From the NCBI GenBank assembly GCA_026645945.1, contig JAPKMO010000002.1, positions 34,000 to 97,999 on the forward strand: a stretch of DNA of 64,000 nt. The letters run 5' to 3'. Shown here piece by piece: positions 8,290 through 16,457 of this stretch. The notes beneath the pieces are model-generated. The model made no database searches. It saw only the letters and a program-made list of their open reading frames with translations, and had not been told where the DNA came from. Numbering within the stretch: position 1 is the stretch's first letter; each line of letters opens with the position of its first letter. The DNA is from Anaerolineae bacterium. GTDB lineage: Bacteria; Chloroflexota; Anaerolineae; Aggregatilineales; Phototrophicaceae. The position numbers were made by a program, and so were the translations under genes.

Positions 8290-9050
8290 CACGCGCCCTT
8301 TACCTCAACGGCGGCCTGTGTTTCCTGAGCCGGTTCGCGGCGGCCCGCCAGCCGCTCCGCCGCCAGCCCCGCCGCGATGCCCGCCAGCGCGGCGGCCATC
8401 AGCCCCAGTTTGTGCGGCAGATCATTCGCCAGCGCCGCCACCCCGCCCGCCGTGATCGCGCAAACCAGCATCGGGCGCGTGACCACCAGCGGCACGACGA
8501 TGCCGATAAACGTCACCACCATCGCAAAATCCAGGCCCAGGTCGGCCAGCCCTTTAAACTGCTGACCGGCCACCACGCCGACCAGCGTGCTGAGCTGCCA
8601 GTCGCTGTACATCGCCACCGACGATCCCAGATGATACCAGTGTTTGTAGGGCGACTCGTCCGGCTGCTGGTAGCGCCGGATGACGATGGCGTAGGTTTCG
8701 TCGGTTAACCAGAAGCCCAACGGCAGCAGCCAGCGGTGCGACAGCCGGCGCACATAGGGCGCAAGCGACGCGCCATAAAGCGCATGGCGCAGGTTGACGA
8801 CGAAGGTCGTCAGCACGATGACCGCCGTCCCCACCCCCTGCGCGAATAACCCCGCGCCGATGAACTGCGCCGACCCGGCGAACACCAGCAGCGACATTCC
8901 CAGCGTGGCCGCCGGGGACAGCCCCGACGTGACGGCCACCGCGCCGAAAATGATGCCGAACGGAATCCCGCCGACAATCATCGGCAGCGTATCTTTGACG
9001 CCTGACCAGAACTCACCCCGGCGCGTAAACGATGTTCCCATGCCCCGCAT
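8289..9050 (-). CDS. azlC: AzlC family branched-chain amino-acid exporter large subunit
   Basis: A 253-residue membrane protein with the AzlC hallmarks [19 protein letters not shown] near the N-terminus, [16 protein letters not shown], and [17 protein letters not shown]. About seven to eight membrane segments are visible, and the C-terminal tail is hydrophilic. AzlC-AzlD complexes export leucine-family amino acids or azaleucine. It is translationally coupled to azlD. No Lrp/AsnC regulator gene lies alongside, unlike in Bacillus. Confidence 0.88.
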   Translation of the reverse strand: MRGMGTSFTRRGEFWSGVKDTLPMIVGGIPFGIIFGAVAVTSGLSPAATLGMSLLVFAGSAQFIGAGLFAQGVGTAVIVLTTFVVNLRHALYGASLAPYVRRLSHRWLLPLGFWLTDETYAIVIRRYQQPDESPYKHWYHLGSSVAMYSDWQLSTLVGVVAGQQFKGLADLGLDFAMVVTFIGIVVPLVVTRPMLVCAITAGGVAALANDLPHKLGLMAAALAGIAAGLAAERLAGRREPAQETQAAVEVKGA

Positions 9051-9065
9051 CTCATGTATCTATCT

Positions 9066-9095
9066 GTAGAGACAGATTTCTAAACCTGTCCCTAC
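9066..9095. repeat. Imperfect palindromic intergenic repeat
   Basis: GTAGAGACAG and CTGTCCCTAC form a 10-bp inverted repeat with one mismatch, flanking a short AT-rich centre. It lies just upstream of azlC and downstream of the Nudix gene start region. The form resembles the GTAGGGACAGGTTT-type palindromes scattered between genes in many bacteria. No other copy is present in this window. Confidence 0.5.
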
Positions 9096-9168
9096 TACTT
9101 TTACTTTTCAAACAGATACTTCATCTTAGGGAAAATCGGTTCGCCTGTGGATGACCCTTGCGAACCAA

Positions 9169-9675
9169 TCAGAACTCGCCCGCCGCCCAGGCATGGATGA
9201 GCCGTTCGGTCGGCAGGAAGGCCAGCGGCGGAACATCATCCCGCCCGAACCACGCAACCGCTTCGGCATCGTCGGCGGCCAGCGCCGCGCCGCCGGTCAC
9301 ACCGGCGTCGTAAGCGATCACAATGTCCGCCAGGCCGCCGTCGTCTGGCGTGTAAAAAACGTCCAGCAGGCGGTTGATCTGCACCTGGAGCGTGGTTTCT
9401 TCTTCGACTTCGCGGCTGGCGGCGGCGCGCGGGTCTTCGCCGGCGTCCACAAAACCGCCTGGCAGCGTCCAAAAGCCTTTTTTCGGCTCGTTAGCGCGTT
9501 TGACCAGCAGCACCCGATCGGCCTGCATGACCAGCACCACTACCGCCACTTTCGGGTCAAAATATACGGTGTGTCCGCAAGCCGGGCAGACCGGGCGTAA
9601 CGCCCCATCACGCCGGCGCTGTTCCAGGCGCGCGCCGCACAGCGGGCAGAAGTTGGCCGCGCGCGGGGCGCTCAC
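9169..9675 (-). CDS. Nudix hydrolase with N-terminal zinc ribbon
   Basis: The 168-residue protein has a zinc ribbon (CPLCG at 10-14 and CPACG at 35-39) followed by a Nudix domain. The Nudix box begins GGFVDAGEDPRAAASREV and continues EEET; the final glycine is Thr. The REVEEET core that holds the metal-binding glutamates is intact. Such NADH pyrophosphatase/YjaD-like proteins hydrolyse nucleoside diphosphate-X compounds. The start overlaps the anti-sigma gene stop by four bases, so it is the last gene of a sigma/anti-sigma/Nudix operon. Confidence 0.87.
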   Translation of the reverse strand: MSAPRAANFCPLCGARLEQRRRDGALRPVCPACGHTVYFDPKVAVVVLVMQADRVLLVKRANEPKKGFWTLPGGFVDAGEDPRAAASREVEEETTLQVQINRLLDVFYTPDDGGLADIVIAYDAGVTGGAALAADDAEAVAWFGRDDVPPLAFLPTERLIHAWAAGEF

Positions 9676-10622
9676 GACCGCCTCCGTATCACGGTCGTCG
9701 CCAGCGCCAGTGCCAGCAGCAGCCCGCCGGCCAGCAGCAGAACAATACCCAGGCCGTCCGGCGCGGCCAGTGCCGGGGCAGGCGGCGGCAGAGGCGTCGG
9801 CTGCGGTGTGGGCGAAGGTGACGGCCGCGGCGTCCGCGTAAGTGTCGCCGTCGGAAGCGAGGTGGGCGTCATGGTCGCCTGCGCCGCGAGGCTCGCGGCG
9901 CCCGGCGTGAAGGTAAGCGCAGCGGGTTGGGCGAGCAAGGCCGCTGGCGGCGAGGGTGTCCGGGTCAGGCCGGCATCGAACGCTTCTTCGGCTTGCGCGC
10001 CGAACACGCGCCCCAGCGTCCCAGCCGGGGGGGGAGCTTCCGGCAGCGCGCCTGCCGGGGCCGGCGCCAGCATGGCATCCGCCGGGGCAGCCTGATCTTC
10101 CCCCTGAAGCGTGGAATCCTGGGCGGCGCTGGCAGCGGCTTCGGCAAATTCGAGCGCCATCTCGGCAAGCGGCGTGGCGGCAGCCAGCGTGGCCGTCATG
10201 TTCTGCTTGGTGGTTTCCTGCTCAGCGGGCATGGTCATCTGCAAGGCGACCGCCGGTTCGTCCAGCATCGGCGGCGGGGCGGCAGCCGGACTGCCGCTGC
10301 GGGACAGCAGCAACACCAGCCCCAGAGCGACCAACAGCGTGGCGGCGGCGGCGCTGACGGCGCTGAAGGCCGCCGTCGTGGGCAGGAACAGCAGCCGGGG
10401 CGGGCGCGCCATCTGCGCGGTCAGCGTAAAATCGCGCGGGGCTTTGACGGGCGGCAGGCCGTGTATCAAAACCACCGTCGCTCGCAGGGCTTCCAGTTCA
10501 CGGCGCAGATCCGGTTCGTCCAGCAGGCGCGCTTCCAGCGCCCGGCGTTCTGCTTCGCTCAAAACGCCGTCCAGATAGGCGGAAAGCTGTTCGTAGTCGT
10601 GTGGGGTCAAGTCGCGCGCCAT
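9672..10622 (-). CDS. Anti-sigma factor-like transmembrane protein
   Basis: The 316-residue protein starts with an anti-sigma-like helical domain (YEQLSAYLDGVLSEAERRAL; about 10-45) that lacks the His-Cys-Cys zinc set of classic ZAS domains. Two transmembrane helices follow, one near residues 82-105 and one at the C-terminus (DGLGIVLLLAGGLLLALALA). Between them is a long Ala/Pro/Thr-rich low-complexity region, probably extracytoplasmic. It lies directly downstream of the ECF sigma gene (18 bases). The likely role is to hold that sigma factor at the membrane, an inference from order and architecture. Confidence 0.78.
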   Translation of the reverse strand: MARDLTPHDYEQLSAYLDGVLSEAERRALEARLLDEPDLRRELEALRATVVLIHGLPPVKAPRDFTLTAQMARPPRLLFLPTTAAFSAVSAAAATLLVALGLVLLLSRSGSPAAAPPPMLDEPAVALQMTMPAEQETTKQNMTATLAAATPLAEMALEFAEAAASAAQDSTLQGEDQAAPADAMLAPAPAGALPEAPPPAGTLGRVFGAQAEEAFDAGLTRTPSPPAALLAQPAALTFTPGAASLAAQATMTPTSLPTATLTRTPRPSPSPTPQPTPLPPPAPALAAPDGLGIVLLLAGGLLLALALATTVIRRRS

Positions 10623-10640
10623 GATAATCCGAAAATTACG

Positions 10641-11255
10641 TTATTCACGTTCACTGTTAAGACGATAAACCGACGGCAAAAGTTCCTGGACGGCTTGCAG
10701 ACAGGCGCGCACGCCGGCCCGCGCCCGGCTGAGGCGGGATTTGACCGTCCCCAGGTTAAGCCCCGTGCTGTCGGCGATCTCCTGATAGTTCAGGCCCTCG
10801 ATGTCGCTCAACACCAGTACCAGCCGTTGGTCGGATTGCAGCGCCCGGATGCAGCGTTCAATCGCCCGGTTCAGTTCGGCCTGCTGCGCGGCCTGCTCCG
10901 GCGTGGGCGCATCGGCGGCCAGGGCCGGGCCGTCATCGGCCTCTGCGCCAGGCAGATCATCAAACAGGGTGGCCGGTCGGCGCTTGCGGCGGCGCAGTTC
11001 GTCGTAGCAGGCGTTGGTGGCGATGCGAAATACCCAGGCGCGGAAGCTGCCGCCCCGATAGTCGCGCAGGTGACGGTAGGCAATAATGAAGGCGTCCTGC
11101 GCCACGTCGGCGGCAGCAGCCGGCTCGCCCAGGATGCGATAAACCAGCGCGTACACGCCGTCCTGGTAGTGCAGCACCAGGGTATTGAAGGCTTCTAGGT
11201 CGCCGCGCCGCGCGGCCTGAATGAGCGCCGGTTCGTTTTCGAGACGGCTCGCCAT
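10641..11255 (-). CDS. ECF-type RNA polymerase sigma factor
   Basis: This sigma-70 family protein of about 204 residues has only regions 2 and 4. Region 2 is seen as DVAQDAFIIAYRHL with RIATNACYDELRRRKRR; region 4 as LSDIEGLNYQEIADSTGL with GTVKSRLSRARA. A linker of about 50 residues rich in Asp, Ala and Pro separates them. I chose the ATG at 11255 because GGCGGGA lies at a good distance; a TTG six bases upstream would sit on top of that site. It heads the sigma / anti-sigma / Nudix operon. Target promoters are unknown. Confidence 0.88.
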   Translation of the reverse strand: MASRLENEPALIQAARRGDLEAFNTLVLHYQDGVYALVYRILGEPAAAADVAQDAFIIAYRHLRDYRGGSFRAWVFRIATNACYDELRRRKRRPATLFDDLPGAEADDGPALAADAPTPEQAAQQAELNRAIERCIRALQSDQRLVLVLSDIEGLNYQEIADSTGLNLGTVKSRLSRARAGVRACLQAVQELLPSVYRLNSERE

Positions 11256-11283
11256 TGACAATCCCGCCGAAAGATTCTACTAT
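11255..11283 (+). promoter_or_regulatory. Putative sigma-70 promoter for tRNA-Leu
   Basis: TTGACA (11255-11260) is followed after exactly 17 bases by TACTAT (11278-11283). The -35 matches consensus perfectly and the -10 at four of six positions. It points to the tRNA about 50 bases downstream. The -35 overlaps the start codon region of the sigma gene on the other strand. Confidence 0.5.
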
Positions 11284-11336
11284 AAGATAAGGCTGTGCTT
11301 CTTAGTCAGATCAAAACCGAGCAGCAAGTCTGTCAC

Positions 11337-11420
11337 GCCGATGTGGTGGAATGGCTTACACGATCGCCTCAAAAGCGATTGGGCTTCACGCCCATGTGGG
11401 TTCGACTCCCACCATCGGCA
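11337..11420 (+). tRNA. tRNA-Leu (anticodon CAA)
   Basis: The acceptor stem GCCGATG pairs with CATCGGC and is followed by discriminator A; CCA is not encoded. The anticodon stem ATCGC/GCGAT holds the loop CTCAAAA with anticodon CAA, reading UUG. A long variable arm (TGGGC / GCCCA) marks a class II tRNA, and the T arm is GTGGG-TTCGACT-CCCAC. The total of 84 bases fits tRNA-Leu. Confidence 0.95.
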
Positions 11421-11432
11421 CACAGAGAAAGT

Positions 11433-11456
11433 CAGGCCATCGCCTGGCTTTTTCTT
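11433..11456 (+). terminator. Intrinsic terminator after tRNA-Leu
   Basis: CAGGC and GCCTG form a short stem around CATC, followed by GCTTTTTCTTTT. It lies 12 bases after the tRNA end on the same strand. The stem is short but the T-run is convincing. Confidence 0.65.
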
Positions 11457-11597
11457 TTCACAACCCCTACGGGGCAGTTTATCCCTTCCGCCCCGGAAAA
11501 TCAACCGCGCCGCTCAACATAACAGCAGGGCAATCGCATATGAAAGCTTAATGGGTTTTCAAAAGGTCATTGTGGTTCGATAAAGACCGCTTCGCGG

Positions 11598-11625
11598 GTA
11601 GGGGCGCAAGGCCTTGCGCCCCTAC
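11598..11625. repeat. 28-bp perfect palindrome, copy 1
   Basis: The half-site GTAGGGGCGCAAGG is followed immediately by its exact reverse complement. An identical copy lies at 13403-13430, so the pair brackets the class II aldolase and PfkB-kinase genes. The stretch 11457-11767 holds no gene I can support, only this palindrome and short AT-rich sequence. Confidence 0.8.
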
Positions 11626-11767
11626 GAACCACCATAACCCTTTATGGCTCCGAACCTGGCATGATATGCAATTGCCCTGACATAACAGAACAACCCCCTT
11701 CATCTGCCGCAAACCGGCGTTATAATAAAAAGGTTCATCGAAAGCAAGCGAAAGAGAACAAACCATC

Positions 11768-12439
11768 ATGGATCAAGCCGTAAACGATATGCGCGCCCGC
11801 ATCGCCCAGTTAGGCGCGTGGCTGTATGACCGCCACCTGACCGACGCCGCTGGCGGCAACATCAGCGCGCTGGTGGGGGACAAGGTGTGCATCACGCCGC
11901 GTTACAGCGGCAGCAAACGCCAGTGGCAGCTCGCGCCGGAAGATGTGCTGGTGGCCGACCTGGACATGAACATCCTAGACGGCGCAGGGCAGATTTCCCG
12001 CGAGGCTAAAGCGCACTTCAGCCTGTATAAAACCTTCGGTCACATCGGCACCAGCGTCATCCACGCCCACCCGCGCAACCTGCTGGTATTCGCTGCCCTC
12101 TCACAGCCGATGCCGCCAGTGCTGGAAGCCACCCGCAAGTTCGGCGTGACGCCGGTAGTGGAATACGCCCCGGCGCACAGCAAAACGCTGGCCGAAAATA
12201 TCGTCGAATCCATACGCGGGCGGGAAGAACGCATCAAAGTCCAGGCCGTCGGCACGATTGCGCCCTGGCACGGCCTGTTTGTGATGGGCAAAGACCTGGA
12301 CGCCGCTTTCGACGCGGTGGAACGGTTCGACACCAATGCTTATATTATCCTGATGTCGCGGCTGCTGGGCAGCGCGGAAACCCTTGAGTCGCAGCGCCAG
12401 TTGATGGATACCACCATCGCTAACTTTAAAGAAGCCTGA
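11768..12439 (+). CDS. Class II aldolase/adducin family protein (fuculose-phosphate aldolase-like)
   Basis: The protein has 223 residues, the usual size for L-fuculose-1-phosphate or L-ribulose-5-phosphate epimerase-type aldolases. LTDAAGGNISA is the N-terminal phosphate-binding-like motif, GTSVIHAHPRN supplies the paired His metal ligands, and a third His lies in APWHGLFVMG. These Zn-dependent enzymes cleave ketose phosphates to dihydroxyacetone phosphate plus an aldehyde. The gene is one base from a PfkB-type kinase, so the pair may phosphorylate and cleave one sugar. It lies upstream of the rhamnose regulon but outside it. Substrate not determined. Confidence 0.83.
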   Translation: MDQAVNDMRARIAQLGAWLYDRHLTDAAGGNISALVGDKVCITPRYSGSKRQWQLAPEDVLVADLDMNILDGAGQISREAKAHFSLYKTFGHIGTSVIHAHPRNLLVFAALSQPMPPVLEATRKFGVTPVVEYAPAHSKTLAENIVESIRGREERIKVQAVGTIAPWHGLFVMGKDLDAAFDAVERFDTNAYIILMSRLLGSAETLESQRQLMDTTIANFKEA

Positions 12440-12440
12440 G

Positions 12441-13376
12441 ATGATCGTCACCGTTACCGCCAATACAACTCTGGACTATACGCTGTTCGTGCCGAAGTTC
12501 GAGATGAACCGCACCATGCGCGCCACCGGCACGACCTACAGCATGGGCGGCAAACCGACCGACGCTTCGTGGATTCTGGGCGAAATCGGCATACCCAGCC
12601 TGGCACTGGGTTTCGCCGCCGGACACAGCGGCGCGCGCGCCAAAGCTATGTTAGAGGCGCGCGGCGTCACCACCGATTTTATCGAAGTCGGCGGGGAAAC
12701 GCGCATCAACGTCGTCATCATCTCGGAGGATAACAAGGGACATTCCACCATTACCACCTCATCGCTGGAAATCGAGGAACAGCACATCAACGCCCTGCGC
12801 GAAAAATTCCTGGCGGCGCTGGACGGCGCTTCCTGCGTCATCCTCGGCGGCACGCTGCCGCGTATGATGCGGCCTGAGTTTTATACCGAGTTCGTGGCGC
12901 TGGGGCGCGAACGCGGCCTGCCGGTGATCTTCGACGCCGACGAGCCGAACCTGAGCGCCGGTTTAAAATCCCGGCCAACCTACATCAAACCGAACCGGGA
13001 CGAACTCTCCCGGCTGACCGGCCAGCCGGTGCAGTCGGTGGATGATGCTTACCGCGCCGGGCGGGACATTTTCGAGCGCACCGGAACCTGCCCGATCATC
13101 ACCCTGGGCGGCGACGGCGCGCTGGCCGTGCTGCCCAACCGTGCTTACCGCATCCCGCCGCTGGCGGTGGAGGCCGTCAGCCCGGCGGGGGCCGGCGACG
13201 CCGTATTGGCCGGATTAGCCGCCTCCATCGAGCGCGGGCAGCCAGTTGAAGAAGGGCTGCGCCTGGGCATCGCCGCCGCAACTGCCGTCTGCCTGATGCC
13301 CGGCACGGCGGACTGCCGCCGCGCGGACGTGGAGCGTTTTCTGCCACAGGTAGAACTGCTGCCCTATCCAGGGTAA
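12441..13376 (+). CDS. PfkB-family sugar kinase (1-phosphofructokinase/tagatose-6-phosphate kinase type)
   Basis: The 311-residue ribokinase-fold protein begins MIVTVTANTTLDYTLFVPKF, matching the N-P-T-L-D start of FruK/LacC-type kinases (ANTTLD here). YSMGGKPTDASW is the sugar-binding glycine motif, with T-D where many family members have G-N. The catalytic anion-hole motif SPAGAGDAVLAG (about 247-258) carries the Asp base. It starts one base after the aldolase stop, so the two are a coupled pair. The usual product would be a ketose bisphosphate feeding an aldolase, but the substrate is unproven. Confidence 0.83.
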   Translation: MIVTVTANTTLDYTLFVPKFEMNRTMRATGTTYSMGGKPTDASWILGEIGIPSLALGFAAGHSGARAKAMLEARGVTTDFIEVGGETRINVVIISEDNKGHSTITTSSLEIEEQHINALREKFLAALDGASCVILGGTLPRMMRPEFYTEFVALGRERGLPVIFDADEPNLSAGLKSRPTYIKPNRDELSRLTGQPVQSVDDAYRAGRDIFERTGTCPIITLGGDGALAVLPNRAYRIPPLAVEAVSPAGAGDAVLAGLAASIERGQPVEEGLRLGIAAATAVCLMPGTADCRRADVERFLPQVELLPYPG

Positions 13377-13402
13377 GATTCAACTCCAGGGGCATATGTT
13401 AG

Positions 13403-13430
13403 GTAGGGGCGCAAGGCCTTGCGCCCCTAC
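13403..13430. repeat. 28-bp perfect palindrome, copy 2
   Basis: This is identical to the palindrome at 11598-11625 (half-site GTAGGGGCGCAAGG and its reverse complement). It sits between the kinase stop and the HAD hydrolase start. It could act as a hairpin in the transcript, but the identity to copy 1 marks it as a mobile or maintained repeat. Confidence 0.8.
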
Positions 13431-13471
13431 TTTGCGCCTTCGCGTCAGGCTTTTAATTATGGAGCGAGAAC

Positions 13472-14137
13472 ATGCCGATTGAAGCGGTAATTTTTGACAT
13501 GGACGGCGTGCTGGTTGATTCGGAGATCTACTGGCTGCTGTCCCGTGAGGAGTTCGCCCGCGACCAGGGCAAAGTGTGGACGGACGCCGACCAGCGGCTG
13601 GCGATGGGACGCAACACGATTGAATGGGCGCAGGTGATGCGCGAGCGCCTGCACCTGGACTGGCCGGTCGAAACGGTGATGGCGGACGTAATCGCGCGGG
13701 TGAAAGCCCACTATGACGAACGGATGCCGCTGCGCCCCGGCGCGCTGGAGGCCGCGCATCTGGCGGCGGAACACTTCCGCGTGGGGCTGGCGTCGGGGTC
13801 GCCCACCGAAATCATCAACCATGTGCTGCGGCTGACCGGCCTGGACAAAATTTTTGAGACGGTCGTTTATGGCGACGACATGCCCAACGGCAAACCCGCG
13901 CCGGACATCTACCTGGAGACGCTGCGGCGGCTGGGCGTTCCCGCCGAACGCGCCGTCGGCATCGAAGATTCCGGCAACGGCATCCGGTCGCTGCATAATG
14001 CCGGCATGTGGATTATCGCCGCGCCCAGCCCGGCCTTCCCGCTCGCCCCGGAAGTAGCGGTGCTGGCGCACCGGCAGATCGCCTCGCTGGAAGATTTTTC
14101 GGTAGAGCTGGTACAAAACATAACCCAGAGGCTCTAA
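13472..14137 (+). CDS. HAD-superfamily hydrolase (beta-phosphoglucomutase/phosphatase-like)
   Basis: A 221-residue HAD subfamily IA protein. Motif I is FDMDGVLVDSE (nucleophile Asp9 and acid Asp11), motif II is the Ser in GLASGSPT, the Lys is in GKPAPDIY, and motif IV is IEDSGNGI. The cap after motif I resembles 2-deoxyglucose-6-phosphate phosphatase and beta-phosphoglucomutase. A sugar-phosphate phosphatase role suits its position beside carbohydrate genes. It is convergent with rhaI and separated from it by a long hairpin. Confidence 0.85.
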   Translation: MPIEAVIFDMDGVLVDSEIYWLLSREEFARDQGKVWTDADQRLAMGRNTIEWAQVMRERLHLDWPVETVMADVIARVKAHYDERMPLRPGALEAAHLAAEHFRVGLASGSPTEIINHVLRLTGLDKIFETVVYGDDMPNGKPAPDIYLETLRRLGVPAERAVGIEDSGNGIRSLHNAGMWIIAAPSPAFPLAPEVAVLAHRQIASLEDFSVELVQNITQRL

Positions 14138-14143
14138 GACCCA

Positions 14144-14184
14144 GAGACACAGAGAAAGATTTTTGCTCCGTACCTCTGTGTCTC
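14144..14184. terminator. Hairpin between convergent genes
   Basis: An 11-bp perfect stem (GAGACACAGAG / CTCTGTGTCTC) with a 19-base loop lies between the stops of the HAD gene and rhaI. It may end transcription from both sides, although no strong T-run follows. The sequence resembles the ACAGAGACACAGAG-type repeats found between genes in several phyla. Confidence 0.45.
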
Positions 14185-14210
14185 CGAAACTCTGTGTGAC
14201 GCTTTTTCAA

Positions 14211-15425
14211 CTACCCGATTGCGCCGCCGGACGTAACGGCCAGCCCGCGTTCGTCGGCCACTTTTTTGGCATAACCGTCGGCGCGGTAGGCCGCGATGGG
14301 GTCGAGCGGCAGCCCTTTTTCCTCGCGCACCTGCATCAGCAGGGGGCGCACATCGGTTTCAAACGCATCTACCAGCACGCGATGCGCGCCCAGCACATCC
14401 CCGGCCAGCTGGCGCTCGCGCAGCGTTTTAAAGTCCACGATCAGGGCTTTGGCATAGGCCGTCTGGCAGTTCAGCACGCTCACCAGCATGGCCTCCAGTT
14501 TCGGCTCGATGTTGTGGCTCTGGTCAATCATGTAGGCCACGTCGCGCGCGGCGTCGCCCGCCGCCGCCAGTTCGACGTAAATTTCAAACAGTTCAAACGG
14601 GTTGTTCGTCCCCACGATCAGATCATCATCGGCGTACCGCCGCGCGTTGAGGTGGAAGCCGCCCAACCGCCCCTCGTCCAGCAAAAAGGCCACGATGTGC
14701 GCGATGTTCGTCCCCTGGGCGTGGTGGCCGGTGTCCACCAGCACCTGGGCCTGCGGGCCGAGTTTAAGCGCGGTGGCATACGACATGCCCCAATCCGCCA
14801 GATCGGTATGGTAAAAAGCCGGCTCAAAAAATTTGTATTCGATCAACATGCGCGAACCGGCGGGCAGGTGCGCGTAAACCTGCCGGAGCGCGTCCTCCAT
14901 GCGGTGTTTGCGCTCGCGGATGCTGTCCTGTCCGGCATAGTTCGTGCCGTCGGCAAACCATAGGCTTAGCAGGCCGCTGTTCACCTTGCCCATAATCTCG
15001 CAGCATTCGACCATGTGGGCGATAGCTTCCTCCCGCACGCCGGCGGACGGGTGCGTGATGCTGCCCAGTTTATACCGGTCGTCCTGGAACAGATTCGGGT
15101 TGACCGCGCCGATCTTGATGCCGCGCTCGGCAGCGTGCTGCTGCATGGCGTTATAATCGTCCACCTTATCCCAGGGGATATGAATGGCGATGGAGGGGGC
15201 AATGCCGGACAGTTTATGAATGTAAGCAGCGTCATCTATTCGTTCCCAGATGTTGCGCGCTGCCCCCGGCCAGGCGAACACTTTAAAGCGCGTGCCGCTG
15301 TTGCCATATCCCCAGGACGGTGTTTCGATGTGCTGCTGTTTAAGTTTTGTTTTTACCGCCTCGACATCCACGTTATTCTGCGCCAGGCGTTCGGCCAAAC
15401 GCGCATATTCGGCCTTAAAGTCCAT
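14211..15425 (-). CDS. rhaI: L-rhamnose isomerase (rhizobial/Gram-positive RhaI type)
   Basis: I chose the ATG at 15425, which is preceded by AAAGGA at a suitable distance and gives 404 residues. The protein matches the TIM-barrel sugar isomerase family of RhaI, converting L-rhamnose to L-rhamnulose. Likely metal-binding segments include [34 protein letters not shown], and [15 protein letters not shown]. It is transcribed away from the deoR gene. The rhaD-like, rhamnulokinase and ABC transporter genes on the other side confirm the rhamnose context. Confidence 0.88.
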   Translation of the reverse strand: MDFKAEYARLAERLAQNNVDVEAVKTKLKQQHIETPSWGYGNSGTRFKVFAWPGAARNIWERIDDAAYIHKLSGIAPSIAIHIPWDKVDDYNAMQQHAAERGIKIGAVNPNLFQDDRYKLGSITHPSAGVREEAIAHMVECCEIMGKVNSGLLSLWFADGTNYAGQDSIRERKHRMEDALRQVYAHLPAGSRMLIEYKFFEPAFYHTDLADWGMSYATALKLGPQAQVLVDTGHHAQGTNIAHIVAFLLDEGRLGGFHLNARRYADDDLIVGTNNPFELFEIYVELAAAGDAARDVAYMIDQSHNIEPKLEAMLVSVLNCQTAYAKALIVDFKTLRERQLAGDVLGAHRVLVDAFETDVRPLLMQVREEKGLPLDPIAAYRADGYAKKVADERGLAVTSGGAIG

Positions 15426-15511
15426 GAAAAGTTTATCCTTTGCTGAAAAATCAGTACAATAGAGACAAGTTTTGGTTTCATTATCCTTCAGTTTATGTCT
15501 AAGCGAAAGTG

Positions 15512-16306
15512 ATGTCAAGCATGACGGAACCCCTGTTCCTCGAAGAGCGGCGGCGCAGCATCCTGGAGATGCTGAAACAGCACGGGCGCGTGTCGGTCAA
15601 CGCGCTCAGCGAAAAACTCAACGTCAGTACGGTGACGATTCGCCAGGATTTACGGGCGCTGGAAGAAGAAGGCCTGCTGGAACGCACCTACGGCGGCGCG
15701 GTACTGCGTTCATCCCCACCCCCGGTGGCGGAGCTTTCTTTTGAAACGCGGCGGGAAAAACATCGCGCCGAAAAAGACGCCATCGGCCAGGCGGCGGCGG
15801 CGCTGGTGCAGGATGGTTTTGGCATCGCCCTGGACGCCAGTTCGACCGCCTACGCCATTACGCCCTACCTCAAACGTTTCGACAGCCTGACGGTCGTCAC
15901 CAACAGCCTGATCGTCGCCCAGCAGTTTTTACACACGCCGCGCATCCGGGTGCTGCTGCCCGCCGGGCGGCTGCGGCGCGACTCGATTTCGGTGGTCGGC
16001 AATTCGGCCAGCCTGCCGGACATCAACCTGAATATCGGCTTTTTCGGCGCGCGCGGCCTGTCGCCGGATGCCGGCGCGACCGAGATCAGCCAGGAAGAAG
16101 CCGAGATGAAACGCGCCATCATCGCGCGCTGCATCGCGCCGGTGCTGGTGGTGGACGGCAGCAAGTGGGGACAGATCGCGCCCTATACCTTCATGGAAAC
16201 CGACACCATCACCCACATCATCACCACCGACAACGCCCCCCTGCAAGCGTTCGAGCCGTTCCGCGCCAGAGGCGCGACTGTAGACATGGTGAGCGTGGAG
16301 GAATAA
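15512..16306 (+). CDS. DeoR-family transcriptional regulator of rhamnose genes
   Basis: The protein of about 264 residues has an N-terminal winged HTH ([21 protein letters not shown], then [19 protein letters not shown]), the DeoR signature. A C-terminal sugar-phosphate-sensing domain follows, with [14 protein letters not shown] and [10 protein letters not shown] as expected. ATG at 15512 or 15521 are both possible starts (a GTG lies at 15509). It is divergent from rhaI and directly upstream of the aldolase-dehydrogenase. It probably represses the regulon until a rhamnose-derived phosphate binds. Confidence 0.87.
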   Translation: MSSMTEPLFLEERRRSILEMLKQHGRVSVNALSEKLNVSTVTIRQDLRALEEEGLLERTYGGAVLRSSPPPVAELSFETRREKHRAEKDAIGQAAAALVQDGFGIALDASSTAYAITPYLKRFDSLTVVTNSLIVAQQFLHTPRIRVLLPAGRLRRDSISVVGNSASLPDINLNIGFFGARGLSPDAGATEISQEEAEMKRAIIARCIAPVLVVDGSKWGQIAPYTFMETDTITHIITTDNAPLQAFEPFRARGATVDMVSVEE

Positions 16307-16335
16307 ACGCTGTGCTTTGCGCTTTTTTTCTAGAG

Positions 16336-16364
16336 TTGACAAAACTCTGGCGGCGCGATATAAA
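16336..16364 (+). promoter_or_regulatory. Sigma-70 promoter for the rhamnose catabolic operon
   Basis: TTGACA (16336-16341) and TATAAA (16359-16364) are separated by exactly 17 bases, one of the best promoter matches in the window. It lies in the 151-base gap between deoR and the aldolase-dehydrogenase gene, reading into the latter. Confidence 0.75.
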
Positions 16365-16377
16365 TCAGATAAACAAT

Positions 16378-16394
16378 GAAAGAAAACGAAACGA
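16378..16394 (+). promoter_or_regulatory. Putative DeoR-type operator
   Basis: GAAAGAAAACGAAACGA is a run of GAAA/CGAAA direct repeats of the type bound by many DeoR-family repressors. It begins 14 bases after the -10 box, where a repressor would block transcription. A similar short CGAAAG sits upstream of deoR. Assignment is by pattern only. Confidence 0.45.
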
Positions 16395-16457
16395 TTTAAC
16401 AATCGGCTGTGCTGAATTTGCGGTTGGTTTTTTTGAAAAGCATGGATTTTTAAGGAA

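Noticed and set aside
9927..11198. 423-residue plus-strand frame opposite the sigma/anti-sigma genes
   Set aside because: Gln/Arg/Gly-rich low-complexity translation against two well-recognised genes on the other strand.
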